A DNA stretch of 64,000 nucleotides. Origin: Luteibacter yeojuensis (lineage in GTDB: Bacteria; Pseudomonadota; Gammaproteobacteria; Xanthomonadales; Rhodanobacteraceae). Below the pieces are notes generated by a model. The model had not been told where the DNA came from. It did not search any database and saw only the letters and a list, made by a program, of their open reading frames with translations. The stretch lies in NCBI RefSeq assembly GCF_011742875.1, contig NZ_JAAQTL010000001.1, forward strand, positions 2,914,001 to 2,978,000, read 5' to 3'. A program made the position numbers and the translations under genes. Shown one piece after another: positions 9,489 to 17,722 of this stretch; within the stretch, counting starts at the first letter, position 1; every line of letters begins with the position of its first letter.

Positions 9489-10763
9489 ATGACCACGCAC
9501 GATACCCACCGCGCCATCGACGCGATCTGGAAGATCGAATCGCCGCGCCTGATCGCGACGATCGCACGCATGGTCCGCGATCTCGACCTGGCCGAGGAAT
9601 TGGCCCAGGACGCGCTCGTCTCGGCGCTGGAGCAGTGGCCGCGCGACGGGGTTCCGCGCAATCCGGGCGCCTGGCTGACCCAGACCGCCAAGCATCGCGC
9701 CGTGGACCGCATCCGCCGCGAGCGGATGGCCGGGCGCAAGCTGGAGGCGCTGGGCCAGGACATGGAGGGCCTGCTCGAGTCCCACGACGACAAGCTGATC
9801 GACGCGCTCGACGACGACATCGGCGACGACATGCTGCGGCTCATCTTCACCGCCTGCCACCCGGTCCTGTCGATCGAGGCACGGGTCGCGCTCACGCTGC
9901 GCCTGCTTGGCGGCCTGACCACCGACGAGATCGCGCGCGCCTTCATCCTGCCGGAAGCCACGGTGGCACAACGCATCGTCCGTGCGAAGCGCAGCCTCGC
10001 CGACGAAGCGGTGATTTATGAAGTACCTCGCGGCGATGCCCTGAAGGAACGCCTCGCTTCGGTGCTGCGCGTGCTTTACCTCATCTTCAACGAGGGCTAT
10101 GCCGCCACCACGGGCGGCGACTGGATGCGGCCGGCCCTGTGCGAGGAGGCGCAACGCCTGGGCCGTGTGCTCGCGGAACTGATGCCGGCCGAACCGGAAG
10201 TGCACGGGCTCGTCGCGCTGATGGAAATCCAGGCATCGCGCCTGGGTGCGCGCACCGGAAAGGATGGAGAACCGGTCCTGCTGCTCGACCAGGACCGAAG
10301 CCGCTGGGACCGTTTACTGATCGGCCGCGGCATCAAGGCGCTGGAACGCGCCGAACGGCTGGGCGGACAGCGCGGCCCTTACGCCCTCCAGGCGGCGATC
10401 GCCGCCTGCCATGCGCGTGCCACGCGGGCGGAGGACACCGACTGGCTGCGCATCGCCGCCTTGTACGCGCAACTGGTGGATGTGCTCCCTTCCCCGGTGG
10501 TCGAACTCAACCGGGCCGTGGCGGTATCGATGGCGGAAGGTCCGGGGGCGGCCCTGCCTATCGTCGAAGCCCTGCTCGACGAGCCCTCGCTGAAGGACTA
10601 CCACCTGCTGCCCAGCGTCCATGGCGACCTGCTCTTCCGCCTCGGCCGGACCGGCGATGCGCGCGACGCCTTCCTGCGCGCCGCCGGCATGACCCGCAAC
10701 GACCGCGAACGCCGCCTGCTCGAAGCCCGCGCCGAAGCCTGCGCGCTGCCGTTCCAGAGTTGA
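9489..10763 (+). CDS. ECF42-type RNA polymerase sigma factor with C-terminal TPR-like domain
   Basis: A 424-residue sigma factor. Region 2 is in LAEELAQDALVSALEQWP and region 4 in LTTDEIARAFILPEATVAQRIVRAKRSL. The long C-terminal half (about residues 190-424; DUF6596 and TPR-like helices, e.g. NEGYAATTGGDWMRPALCEEA) is the hallmark of group ECF42. This group has no anti-sigma factor and the C-terminal domain is thought to control activity. None is encoded nearby. Start MTTHDTHRAID at 9489 matches family N-termini. An in-frame ATG at 9471 is possible, and neither has a strong ribosome site. Confidence 0.92.
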   Translation: MTTHDTHRAIDAIWKIESPRLIATIARMVRDLDLAEELAQDALVSALEQWPRDGVPRNPGAWLTQTAKHRAVDRIRRERMAGRKLEALGQDMEGLLESHDDKLIDALDDDIGDDMLRLIFTACHPVLSIEARVALTLRLLGGLTTDEIARAFILPEATVAQRIVRAKRSLADEAVIYEVPRGDALKERLASVLRVLYLIFNEGYAATTGGDWMRPALCEEAQRLGRVLAELMPAEPEVHGLVALMEIQASRLGARTGKDGEPVLLLDQDRSRWDRLLIGRGIKALERAERLGGQRGPYALQAAIAACHARATRAEDTDWLRIAALYAQLVDVLPSPVVELNRAVAVSMAEGPGAALPIVEALLDEPSLKDYHLLPSVHGDLLFRLGRTGDARDAFLRAAGMTRNDRERRLLEARAEACALPFQS

Positions 10764-10823
10764 GCCGGCATCCCGGAATCGGTCCCCGGGCGCGAGGAAG
10801 ACGTCACCCGGCTGGCGCGGCGC

Positions 10824-11300
10824 TCAGTGCGTGATGTCGATGTTCACGCTGGTGCCGTCGGGGACATCCTGGAGCTGTTGCAGGACGGAGCCCGTGAGTT
10901 CGAAATGCTCCTTCGCGGGAACCGGGTTGAGGTTCTCCACGCTGTATTCGCCTTCCGCGAAAACCGGCAGGGTGACGTACGTGTAGCACTCGCCTTCCGC
11001 GCGCGTCTTGCCGGCCTCGATCAGCGCCTCGACCAGCGACGGCAGCAGCCAGTCCTCCGCGGCTTCCTCACGCAGCAGCTGGTTGAAGCCCGGCACGCTC
11101 TCGGCCACGCGTTCGAGTTCCGCCGTTCCCGTGTTGAGCCAGAAGATGCCGCCTTCGTCGGCCTCGTAGAACATGTCGCCCAGCGCGGTGAACAGGAGCG
11201 GTGTGAAGGCGTCGCCGATGCGCCAGCGCCAGGATTCGGCGAGCGCGTCGATGGCTTCCTTGTCGGGCGTGCAGGTGAGATCGTTCCAGGAGAGGGCCAT
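10824..11300 (-). CDS. DUF1851 / T6SS immunity Tdi1-like protein
   Basis: A 158-residue acidic protein. The segment WRIGDAFTPLLFTALGDMFYEADEGGIFWLNTG followed by AELERVAES matches the C-terminal part of the Tdi1 immunity family (DUF1851), which neutralises Tde-type DNase effectors of type VI secretion. No effector, VgrG or secretion gene lies nearby, so it is either an orphan immunity gene or a family member with another role. The start at 11300 has no visible Shine-Dalgarno sequence and remains open. Confidence 0.62.
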   Translation of the reverse strand: MALSWNDLTCTPDKEAIDALAESWRWRIGDAFTPLLFTALGDMFYEADEGGIFWLNTGTAELERVAESVPGFNQLLREEAAEDWLLPSLVEALIEAGKTRAEGECYTYVTLPVFAEGEYSVENLNPVPAKEHFELTGSVLQQLQDVPDGTSVNIDITH

Positions 11301-11353
11301 GAGGGGGGCCTGTTGAGCGGGGACGCCAGTTTACTACCCCGCACAGGTGGCTT

Positions 11354-11376
11354 CCCGCCGTCGTGGCGGCTCCTAC
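11354..11376 (-). repeat. REP-like element (single, degenerate)
   Basis: Reads GTAGGAGCCGCCACGACGG on the minus strand, with a CCGCC/GGCGG hairpin. It is a diverged copy of the GTAGGAGCCGCTATAGCGG family seen at 45383, 56249 and 57577. Its TAG is the stop codon of the serine hydrolase at 11373. Confidence 0.65.
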
Positions 11377-12518
11377 GGATGAGTGTCCACGGCGCGGTTC
11401 ACCGCCTTGACGAAATCGGCTCGCGCCGTGGCCTGCGCTTCATCGGTGGCTACCGGCCAGGCGGCGAGCTGCACCACCACGAGGTGCCGCCGGGGATCGA
11501 CGTGCAACAGCTGGCCGAAAATACCGATGCCCTCGAAGCTGCCATCGTCATACGTCCACCACTGGTAGCCGTAACCGCGACCCGGCGCCCCGATGTCCGC
11601 ATGCTTGCGCGTGGCGTCGGCGATCCAGCCGTCGGCCAGTACCGGCTTCCCCGCGGCGACGCCCCCATCGAGCAGGAACTGCCCCAGGCGGGCGTAATCG
11701 GCGAGCGTGGCGGATACGCCCGAGCCTCCGGCCTCGGTGCCGTCGACCTCGTCCTTCAGCCAGAGCGCATCGGCCGCCATGCCATACGGCTTCCAGATTT
11801 TCTCGGACAGATAGGCCGCCAGCGTGCGGCCTGTCGCGCGCGTCACGAGGATGCCCACCAGGTCGGTTTCGCCGGTCTTGTAAACCCAATGCTCTCCCGG
11901 GGGGAAATCGCGCGGGAGGCGCGACATGTAGGTGACGAGCAGCGGCACGCCGGGCTGGCGCACGCCTTCGTACATCATGGCGACATCGGAATGCGGATCG
12001 ACATAGTCCTCGTTCCAGCGCACGCCCGAGGTCATTTCCAGCAGCTGGCGCACCGTGACGTCGCGATACGCACCCGCCGACAGCTCGGGGATGTAGCGCG
12101 TCACCTTGTCGTCGAGACCGTGGATGGCGCCGTCGCGCAGCGCGGCGCCGACCAGCGTCGCGGTGAACGACTTGGCGACCGAGAACGACGTCCAGCGCGT
12201 GGCCGGGCCGGCGCCGAGGCCGTAGCGCTCCAGGCGGACCCGGCCATCCTGCACCACCATCACGCCAGCCACGTGGTGGGCGGCCATGTACGCCTCCAGC
12301 GTCGTGCCATCCGCGAAACGCGGCACGAGCGGTGCCCCCGCGGGAAGCGGACGCGCCTTGCCGTGGTGTACGACGTTGCTCGCGTAATGCGTTTCCATCG
12401 CGCGGAACGCGGCCTCGCGCTGCGGCTGGTTCCAGAACAGCACGTCGGTACGGCGAGCGTGCTGTGCCGCGCAGCCCGCCAGCAACGACAGGGCGAGGAG
12501 CCACGCCGCGACCTTCAT
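11373..12518 (-). CDS. Serine hydrolase lipoprotein (class C beta-lactamase fold)
   Basis: A 381-residue protein with a lipoprotein signal (LLALSLLAGC, Cys about residue 18), so it is probably anchored in the cell envelope. The beta-lactamase/DD-peptidase fold shows the active-site SxxK as SVAK within WTSFSVAKSFTATLVG and the second motif region around YARLGQFLLDGG. Such proteins are mostly esterases or D-amino peptidases rather than true beta-lactamases; the substrate is unknown. Start at 12518 overlaps the upstream membrane protein gene by 4 bp (ATGA), so the two are translationally coupled. The stop codon is part of a REP-like repeat. Confidence 0.88.
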   Translation of the reverse strand: MKVAAWLLALSLLAGCAAQHARRTDVLFWNQPQREAAFRAMETHYASNVVHHGKARPLPAGAPLVPRFADGTTLEAYMAAHHVAGVMVVQDGRVRLERYGLGAGPATRWTSFSVAKSFTATLVGAALRDGAIHGLDDKVTRYIPELSAGAYRDVTVRQLLEMTSGVRWNEDYVDPHSDVAMMYEGVRQPGVPLLVTYMSRLPRDFPPGEHWVYKTGETDLVGILVTRATGRTLAAYLSEKIWKPYGMAADALWLKDEVDGTEAGGSGVSATLADYARLGQFLLDGGVAAGKPVLADGWIADATRKHADIGAPGRGYGYQWWTYDDGSFEGIGIFGQLLHVDPRRHLVVVQLAAWPVATDEAQATARADFVKAVNRAVDTHP

Positions 12519-13459
12519 GCGGGTGCCGCGATACGGCGGCGCACTTCGAACGCGCCGAGCGCCAGCGAGGCCACCACGAGCGGACCGAGCCCGTAGATGG
12601 CGCGATAGGCGAGCAGGGCCGCCAGCACCTGCGCACGCTGCTCCTGCGGGAACGCGGCCAGGGTCAACGCCTCGAACGCGCCGATGCCGCCCGGCGCGTT
12701 GCTGACGATGCCGGCGAGGATCGCGCCGACATAGATCGGTGCGAAATCGAGGAAGTCGCCGGCGATCTCGGCAGGCAGCAGGAGGTACATCGCACCCGTG
12801 GCACCCACCATTTCCACGACGCCTATCGCCATCTGCGCCCCCGCCGACCGGGCGGACGGCACCGGCGTGCTGAACTTCCACACTGTCAATTCGTCGTGCT
12901 TGCCGGCGAGCCAGCGCAGCAGCACCACGAAGAGCACGATCAGCGCGATGCCGGGCCAGCGTCCCCAGCCCTGTGCGATGGACGGTTCGAGCAGGAGGGC
13001 CAGGCAGGTCACGGAGGCGAAGCCCATGCCCACGGCAAAACCCACCAGGCCGACGACACGGGCGACGTCCGCCGCGCCGACGCCCTGCGTCGAGAGCACG
13101 CGATAGCGCAACGCCGTACCGGTGATCGCGTGGAAACCCAGTGCGTTGCAGATGGCGTGCGTCGTGAATCCTGAAAAAATCTTCATCCGCATCGGCACCT
13201 TGCCGGGCACCACCGTTTCCACGGCGAAGACGTCGTAGGCGGTGAGGCAGATCCAGCTGAGCATCGTCGCCGCGATGGAGCCGACCACGTGCCAGCGCGG
13301 AATGCGCTCGAACGCCTCGCGCACGTCCTGCCAGGCCATGCGCTCGATATAGCGATGGAGGAGGAAGACCGCACCGCCGACGATCGCCGCCGTGAGGGCG
13401 TACTTCGCCCTCCGGATCGCGATGGTCCTGGGGTTCCTCGTCTCTTGCCTGTCCGCCAC
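12515..13459 (-). CDS. LPG-synthase-type integral membrane protein (UPF0104 family)
   Basis: A 314-residue membrane protein with about seven to eight hydrophobic segments. It resembles the N-terminal flippase half of lysylphosphatidylglycerol synthase (MprF), with NALGFHAITGTALRYRVLS and SNAPGGIGAFEAL as family motifs. The soluble lysyltransferase half is absent, as is normal for this stand-alone family. A role in lipid translocation is plausible but unproven. I use a GTG start at 13459 (MADRQETRNP) 7 nt after AAGGG. Frames extending to an ATG at 13543 would run into the modE promoter. Confidence 0.82.
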   Translation of the reverse strand: MADRQETRNPRTIAIRRAKYALTAAIVGGAVFLLHRYIERMAWQDVREAFERIPRWHVVGSIAATMLSWICLTAYDVFAVETVVPGKVPMRMKIFSGFTTHAICNALGFHAITGTALRYRVLSTQGVGAADVARVVGLVGFAVGMGFASVTCLALLLEPSIAQGWGRWPGIALIVLFVVLLRWLAGKHDELTVWKFSTPVPSARSAGAQMAIGVVEMVGATGAMYLLLPAEIAGDFLDFAPIYVGAILAGIVSNAPGGIGAFEALTLAAFPQEQRAQVLAALLAYRAIYGLGPLVVASLALGAFEVRRRIAAPA

Positions 13460-13553
13460 CGCCGTGCCCTTGCCGCTTCGCCATAAACGGCGGGCATCAT
13501 CCCACGACCGGGCCGGGAAGCCTAAACTTGGGCAGCCGCCCACGGGGAAACCG

Positions 13554-14348
13554 ATGCTCCACTACGAAGGCTCGCTCTGGCTCACCGATGGCGCCCGCCG
13601 CTGGGGCGGCAGCGACCGGGTCGAACTCCTGGCCCAGATAGGCGCCACCGGCTCGATCACGGCCGCTGCCAAGGCCGTGGGGATGAGCTACAAGGGCGCG
13701 TGGGACGCCGTGGAGGCCATGAACAACCTGGCCGGCGAGGCGCTCGTGCTGCGTTCGGCAGGCGGTCGGGGGGGTGGCGGCGCGACGCTGACCCCGCGCG
13801 CGCAACGGCTCATCGCTTCGTTCCGCGGCATCGAAGCCGAACACCGCCGCTTCGTGGAGCGCCTGGCGGTCCTCGGCGAGGACGCCACCCAGGACCTCCA
13901 CCTGTTGAGGACATTCACGATGCGAACGAGCGCTCGCAACCAGCTGGCCGGCATCGTCCGGCACATCGCCGAAGGCGCCGTGAACGACACCGTGGACGTC
14001 GAACTGCCCGGCGGAACGCCGCTCGTCGCCACGGTGACGCGGGAGAGCACGGCCAGTCTCGGCCTCGCCGCCGGCCGCGCCGTCGTGGCGATGGTCAAGG
14101 CGAGCTGGGTGATCCTCGCGCTGGCGGACGACGAACTCCGCCTGTCGGCCGCGAATCGCCTTCCCGGCACGGTGTCGCGCGTTCAGCCCGGCGCCGTGCA
14201 CTGCGAGGTGACGATGGCCCTGGACGGCGGTGGCAGCATGACCGCCATCGTCACCCGGGAAAGCGCCAAGGCGCTGGGCCTTGTCGAAGGCCTGCCGGTG
14301 GTAGCCATCTTCGACGCGTCGTCTGTCATCCTCGGCGTTACCGACTGA
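13554..14348 (+). CDS. modE: ModE molybdate-responsive regulator
   Basis: A 264-residue transcription regulator. The N-terminal winged helix (about residues 20-110) has ATGSITAAAKAVGMSYKGAWDAVEAMN as its helix-turn-helix. Two MOP/TOBE repeats follow, starting at SARNQLAGIVRHI and NRLPGTVSRVQPGAV, and bind molybdate. With molybdate bound, ModE represses modABC. The mod genes lie convergently just beyond it and their promoter carries a matching operator at 16609-16632. Start at 13554 follows CGGGGAAACCG. Confidence 0.95.
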   Translation: MLHYEGSLWLTDGARRWGGSDRVELLAQIGATGSITAAAKAVGMSYKGAWDAVEAMNNLAGEALVLRSAGGRGGGGATLTPRAQRLIASFRGIEAEHRRFVERLAVLGEDATQDLHLLRTFTMRTSARNQLAGIVRHIAEGAVNDTVDVELPGGTPLVATVTRESTASLGLAAGRAVVAMVKASWVILALADDELRLSAANRLPGTVSRVQPGAVHCEVTMALDGGGSMTAIVTRESAKALGLVEGLPVVAIFDASSVILGVTD

Positions 14349-14396
14349 GGTCGCTCTGGCGGTGGGGGAATTCAGTTCACGGCTTCAAGGAACCTT

Positions 14397-14497
14397 GTAG
14401 GAACCGGCTATGCCGGCGATCCCGCGGCAGTGGGCCAGCGTGCCGCGAGCACCCATCGCCGCTGAAGCGTCTCCCACAAAGACAATCGCTCCTACAT
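14397..14497. repeat. Degenerate REP pair between modE and modC
   Basis: One arm reads GTAGGAACCGGCTATGCCGG (14398-14417). The other, inverted, is CGCTCCTAC near 14488. Arms and spacer are more diverged than the later pairs. The minus-strand arm supplies the TAG stop of modC at 14492. Confidence 0.6.
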
Positions 14498-15160
14498 TTT
14501 AAGGACGCGGCCGTCGCGGAGTTCGATGGTATGGCCGTCCAGCGCCTCGACGTCTGCCGGGTCGTGCGTGATGACCAGCATCTGCAGATCCAGCCGCGCC
14601 TGCAAGGCACGCAGTTCCGAGCGCATCCGGCCGCGCAGCGCGGGATCCAGCGCGGCGAACGGTTCGTCCAACAGCACCAGCCGTGGCTCCGCGACAAGCG
14701 CACGGGCCAGGGCCACGCGCTGGCGCTGGCCGCCGGAAATGCGCGACGGATAACTGTCGGCGACGGCGGCGAGTTCGAAGGTATCCAGCCAGCGCCCTAC
14801 CCGTTCGTCGCGCATGCGGCGGCGGGGATTGAACCAGCCCCGATCCAGCCCGAAACCGATGTTCTGCGCGACGGTGAGGTGGGGAAAGAGCGCGTAATCC
14901 TGGAACACATAGGCGACACCGCGATCCCGCGCGGCAAGGTTCACGCGCGCCGTGGCATCGAACAGCGTCCGGCCGTCCACCCGCACATGCCCCTCATCGG
15001 GCGCGAGCAGGCCGGCCATCGCGCGCAGCGTCAGGCTCTTGCCCGCGCCGGAGTGACCGAACAACACGATGCGCCGATGCGCCGATGCGAAGGCGACGTC
15101 GAGTTCGAAGACGCGATCGTCGGCGCGCAGCACCTTGCGGACGGAGACGTCGACACTCAT
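14492..15160 (-). CDS. modC: Molybdate ABC transporter ATPase, TOBE-less
   Basis: A 222-residue ATPase that powers molybdate import. Walker A is GHSGAGKS, the signature ISGGQRQR, and Walker B LVLLDEPF, followed by VITHDPADVEALD. Classical ModC carries about 130 more residues forming a C-terminal TOBE/MOP domain that senses molybdate; here the protein ends at RDGRVLKM. The stop codon belongs to a REP-like repeat, so the short form may result from repeat insertion, although short ModC forms may also be normal in this lineage. It overlaps modB by 4 bp. Confidence 0.93.
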   Translation of the reverse strand: MSVDVSVRKVLRADDRVFELDVAFASAHRRIVLFGHSGAGKSLTLRAMAGLLAPDEGHVRVDGRTLFDATARVNLAARDRGVAYVFQDYALFPHLTVAQNIGFGLDRGWFNPRRRMRDERVGRWLDTFELAAVADSYPSRISGGQRQRVALARALVAEPRLVLLDEPFAALDPALRGRMRSELRALQARLDLQMLVITHDPADVEALDGHTIELRDGRVLKM

Positions 15161-15831
15161 GACCGCGACCGCCGCAGGTGGTCGGGCGCCAGCCAGCCGG
15201 CCAGCAGCAGCGCCAGCACGCAGGTGACCGAGGTGACGATCACCATGATGCCGGCGGAGCGGTCGTCCCCCGCCTGCACGGCGGAATAAATCGCCACCGA
15301 CAACGTCTGCGTGCGCCCCGGCAGGTTGCCCGCGATCATCAGCGTCGCCCCGAACTCGCCCATCGCACGGGCGAAAGCCAGCAGGGCACCGGCGGTGATG
15401 CCGCGCATGGCGAGCGGCAGCGACACGCGGAAGAACACGGCCACGCCACCCAGACCGAGCACGCGCGCCGCGTCCTCGAACTGGGGGTCCACGGCTTCGA
15501 ACGCCGCGCGGGCCGCCTTCTGGACGAGGGGAAAGGCGACCAGGGTGGAGGCGATCACCGCGCCCTGCCAGGTGAAGACCAGATGGATGCCGAGACGATC
15601 CAGCCAGTCGCCCAGCACGCCTTGCCGGCCCAGCAGCACCAGCAGGTAGTAGCCAAGTACGGTCGGCGGCAGGACCAGCGGCAAGGTGAGAATCGAGTCC
15701 ACCACTTCGCGCGCGTGCGAGCGCCATCGCGAGAGGCCAAAGGCCACGGCCACGCCGAGCACGAGGTTGATCGCCGTGGCCCACAGCGCGACCTTCAGCG
15801 TGAGCACGAGCGGCACCCAGGTCGCGCCCAT
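15157..15831 (-). CDS. modB: Molybdate ABC transporter permease
   Basis: A 224-residue inner-membrane permease with five or six hydrophobic segments. The ABC-permease coupling loop (EAA motif) is seen in EDAARVLGLGGVAVFFRVSLP, where the ATPase docks. TLPLVLPPTVLGYYLL is typical of ModB/CysT-type permeases. It lies 5 bp after modA and overlaps modC by 4 bp, so modABC is a single operon. Confidence 0.95.
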   Translation of the reverse strand: MGATWVPLVLTLKVALWATAINLVLGVAVAFGLSRWRSHAREVVDSILTLPLVLPPTVLGYYLLVLLGRQGVLGDWLDRLGIHLVFTWQGAVIASTLVAFPLVQKAARAAFEAVDPQFEDAARVLGLGGVAVFFRVSLPLAMRGITAGALLAFARAMGEFGATLMIAGNLPGRTQTLSVAIYSAVQAGDDRSAGIMVIVTSVTCVLALLLAGWLAPDHLRRSRS

Positions 15832-15836
15832 GGGAT

Positions 15837-16583
15837 TCAGGGTGCCTGGAAACCGAAGCCGGCGAGGATCTTCCGGCCTTCGGTCGACTGCACGAATGCC
15901 TGGAAGGCGGCCGCCTCCCGCGCCTGACCGGCATGGGCGACGATGGCGATGGGATACGTGACCGGTGTCGGCGTCGGCACCTCCGCGACCACGTTCACCT
16001 GGTCGCGCACGATCGCCGCGTCGGTCGCGAAGACCAGCCCCGCATCCACTTCGCCCCTGGCGACGTAGTCGAGTGCCTGGCGCACGTTCTGCGCCAGCAC
16101 GCCCTTGGCCGATACCCTCTCCCACAAGCCCAGTTGTTCCAGTCCGGCCTTGGCGTAGCGTCCGGCCGGCACCGAGGCGGGATCGCCGTAGGCCACCCGC
16201 TTCACGTCATCGGCTGCGAGGCCGCCCGGCGACGACACCGGCACGCGGGCATCTTTCGGCACGATCAGGACGAGCCGGTTGCGTGCGAAATCCTGCCGGG
16301 TGGCGGGATCGACGGCGCCCGCCGCCACCGCCTTGTCCATCGCGGCCTCGTCCGCCGAAGCGAACACATCCGCCGGCGCGCCGTTCACGATCTGGCGCAA
16401 CAGCACGTCCGAGGCGGCCAAGTTGAGGACGACATGCGTGCCCGGATGCCGTGCCTCGTACGACCGGCCGACGGCCTGGAAGGCGTTGGTGAGGCTGGCG
16501 GCGGCCGACACGACGAGATCGGCCGCATGTGCGGCGCAGGGCCCGGCTGACAGGAGCAGCGCAACGAGCGGACGGAGGCGCAT
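15837..16583 (-). CDS. modA: Periplasmic molybdate-binding protein
   Basis: A 248-residue secreted protein with a signal peptide (LVALLLSAGPCAAHAA). It opens with DLVVSAAASLTNAFQAVG, the classic ModA start whose Ser residues contact the oxyanion. PADVFASADEAAMDKAV and VFATDAAIV are further family motifs. Start MRLRPLVALL at 16583 is preferred to an in-frame ATG at 16613, which would overlap the ModE operator. First gene of the modABC operon, controlled from the site at 16609-16632. Confidence 0.95.
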   Translation of the reverse strand: MRLRPLVALLLSAGPCAAHAADLVVSAAASLTNAFQAVGRSYEARHPGTHVVLNLAASDVLLRQIVNGAPADVFASADEAAMDKAVAAGAVDPATRQDFARNRLVLIVPKDARVPVSSPGGLAADDVKRVAYGDPASVPAGRYAKAGLEQLGLWERVSAKGVLAQNVRQALDYVARGEVDAGLVFATDAAIVRDQVNVVAEVPTPTPVTYPIAIVAHAGQAREAAAFQAFVQSTEGRKILAGFGFQAP

Positions 16584-16608
16584 GGGTCGGTCCCGAAGGC
16601 GGAGGCCT

Positions 16609-16632
16609 CGCAATATAGAAAGCTATATAGCG
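16609..16632 (-). promoter_or_regulatory. ModE operator upstream of modA
   Basis: CGCAATATA-N6-TATATAGCG: two 9-base arms around GAAAGC, with one mismatch between arms. It fits the E. coli ModE box (CGnTATATA, about 6 bases, TATATAnCG). It ends 26 bases upstream of the modA ATG, where bound ModE would block transcription. Confidence 0.85.
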
Positions 16633-16732
16633 CCAGGTCAACGCAAAACCGCCCCTTTGCATGCACGCAGGAATCACCAAGCAAGACGGCGTCCCAGGTG
16701 GCAGCGTGATCTCTCGCCACGAGGGGACACGC

Positions 16733-17722
16733 ATGAAACTGGCGCTGCGCATCATCGGTGGGCTGCTCGTCTTGGGCACGCTGGCCGCGCTGCTGTTCTT
16801 CTGGCTGGACCGCACCGAAACCACCACCGATGCCTACGTGACCGGCCGCATCCATCCGGTCGCGCCGCGTGTCACCGGCACAGTGCTGGTCCTGCGCGTG
16901 GACGACAACCAGCATGTGAAGGCCGGGGACGTGCTTCTGGAACTCGATACGCGCGACTTCGACGTGCGCGTGGAGCAGGCCCGCGCGGAAATCGCACGGG
17001 CCAGGGGTCAGCTGGCAAGCGCCGAAGCGCAGATCGCCGAGGCGACGGCCGCGATCGTGGCGGCGGACGCGGCGGCGCGAAAGACGGTGCTCGACCTGCG
17101 CCGCGCGGGCGAACTGGTGAACGAGACGCCGCGCGGCATCTCCCGGCAGGAATACGACGCGGCGAAGGCGGCCGCGGATTCGGCGGCGGCGAACCGGAAG
17201 AGCGCCGAAGCACGCAAGGTGGCCGCGACGGCGGCGCGCGAAATAGCCCGTGCCCAGATCGCCACGGGGGAGGCGGCCTTGCACGACGCGCAACTTGCCT
17301 ACGGCTATACCAGGGTGCTCGCCCCGGTGAGCGGCTACGTCGGACGCCGTACCGTGGAGGTCGGCGCACGGGTCAACGCCGGGCAGACCCTGCTCTCGAT
17401 CGTCTCCGACGAAGTCTGGGTGGTGGCGAATTTCAAGGAAACCCAGCTGGCGCGCATCCGTCCCGGCACCCGGGCGCACATGACCGTCGACGCCCTCCCC
17501 GGCATCGCGTTCGTCGGCAAGGTGGACAGCCTGTCTCCGGCGTCGGGCTCGCAGTTCGCCCTCCTTCCGCCGGACAACGCGACAGGGAATTTCACCAAGG
17601 TGGTCCAGCGCGTGCCGGTGAAGATCCTGTTCTCGCCCGACGACCTGCACCGCTATCGCGAGCGGCTGACGCCGGGCCTTTCCACCGTCGTGAAGATCCG
17701 CGCGGACGGAACCTCGCCATGA
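16733..17722 (+). CDS. EmrA/HlyD-type membrane fusion protein
   Basis: A 329-residue periplasmic adaptor of a tripartite exporter. It has one N-terminal membrane anchor (IIGGLLVLGTLAALLFFWL). The family motif TETTTDAYVTGRIHPVAPRV follows, then a lipoyl half (NQHVKAGDVLLELDTRDFD), a long Ala-rich coiled-coil hairpin (about residues 80-190), and the second lipoyl half and beta barrel (RVLAPVSGYVGRRTVEVG; VVANFKETQL). It bridges the inner-membrane MFS pump and the outer-membrane channel encoded next. Start at 16733 follows GAGGGGACACGC. The end overlaps the next gene (ATGA). Confidence 0.92.
   Translation: MKLALRIIGGLLVLGTLAALLFFWLDRTETTTDAYVTGRIHPVAPRVTGTVLVLRVDDNQHVKAGDVLLELDTRDFDVRVEQARAEIARARGQLASAEAQIAEATAAIVAADAAARKTVLDLRRAGELVNETPRGISRQEYDAAKAAADSAAANRKSAEARKVAATAAREIARAQIATGEAALHDAQLAYGYTRVLAPVSGYVGRRTVEVGARVNAGQTLLSIVSDEVWVVANFKETQLARIRPGTRAHMTVDALPGIAFVGKVDSLSPASGSQFALLPPDNATGNFTKVVQRVPVKILFSPDDLHRYRERLTPGLSTVVKIRADGTSP

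Noticed and set aside
13460..13543. ATG start at 13543 for the LPG-synthase-type protein
   Set aside because: It would run into the modE control region; GTG 13459 has a well-placed AAGGG.
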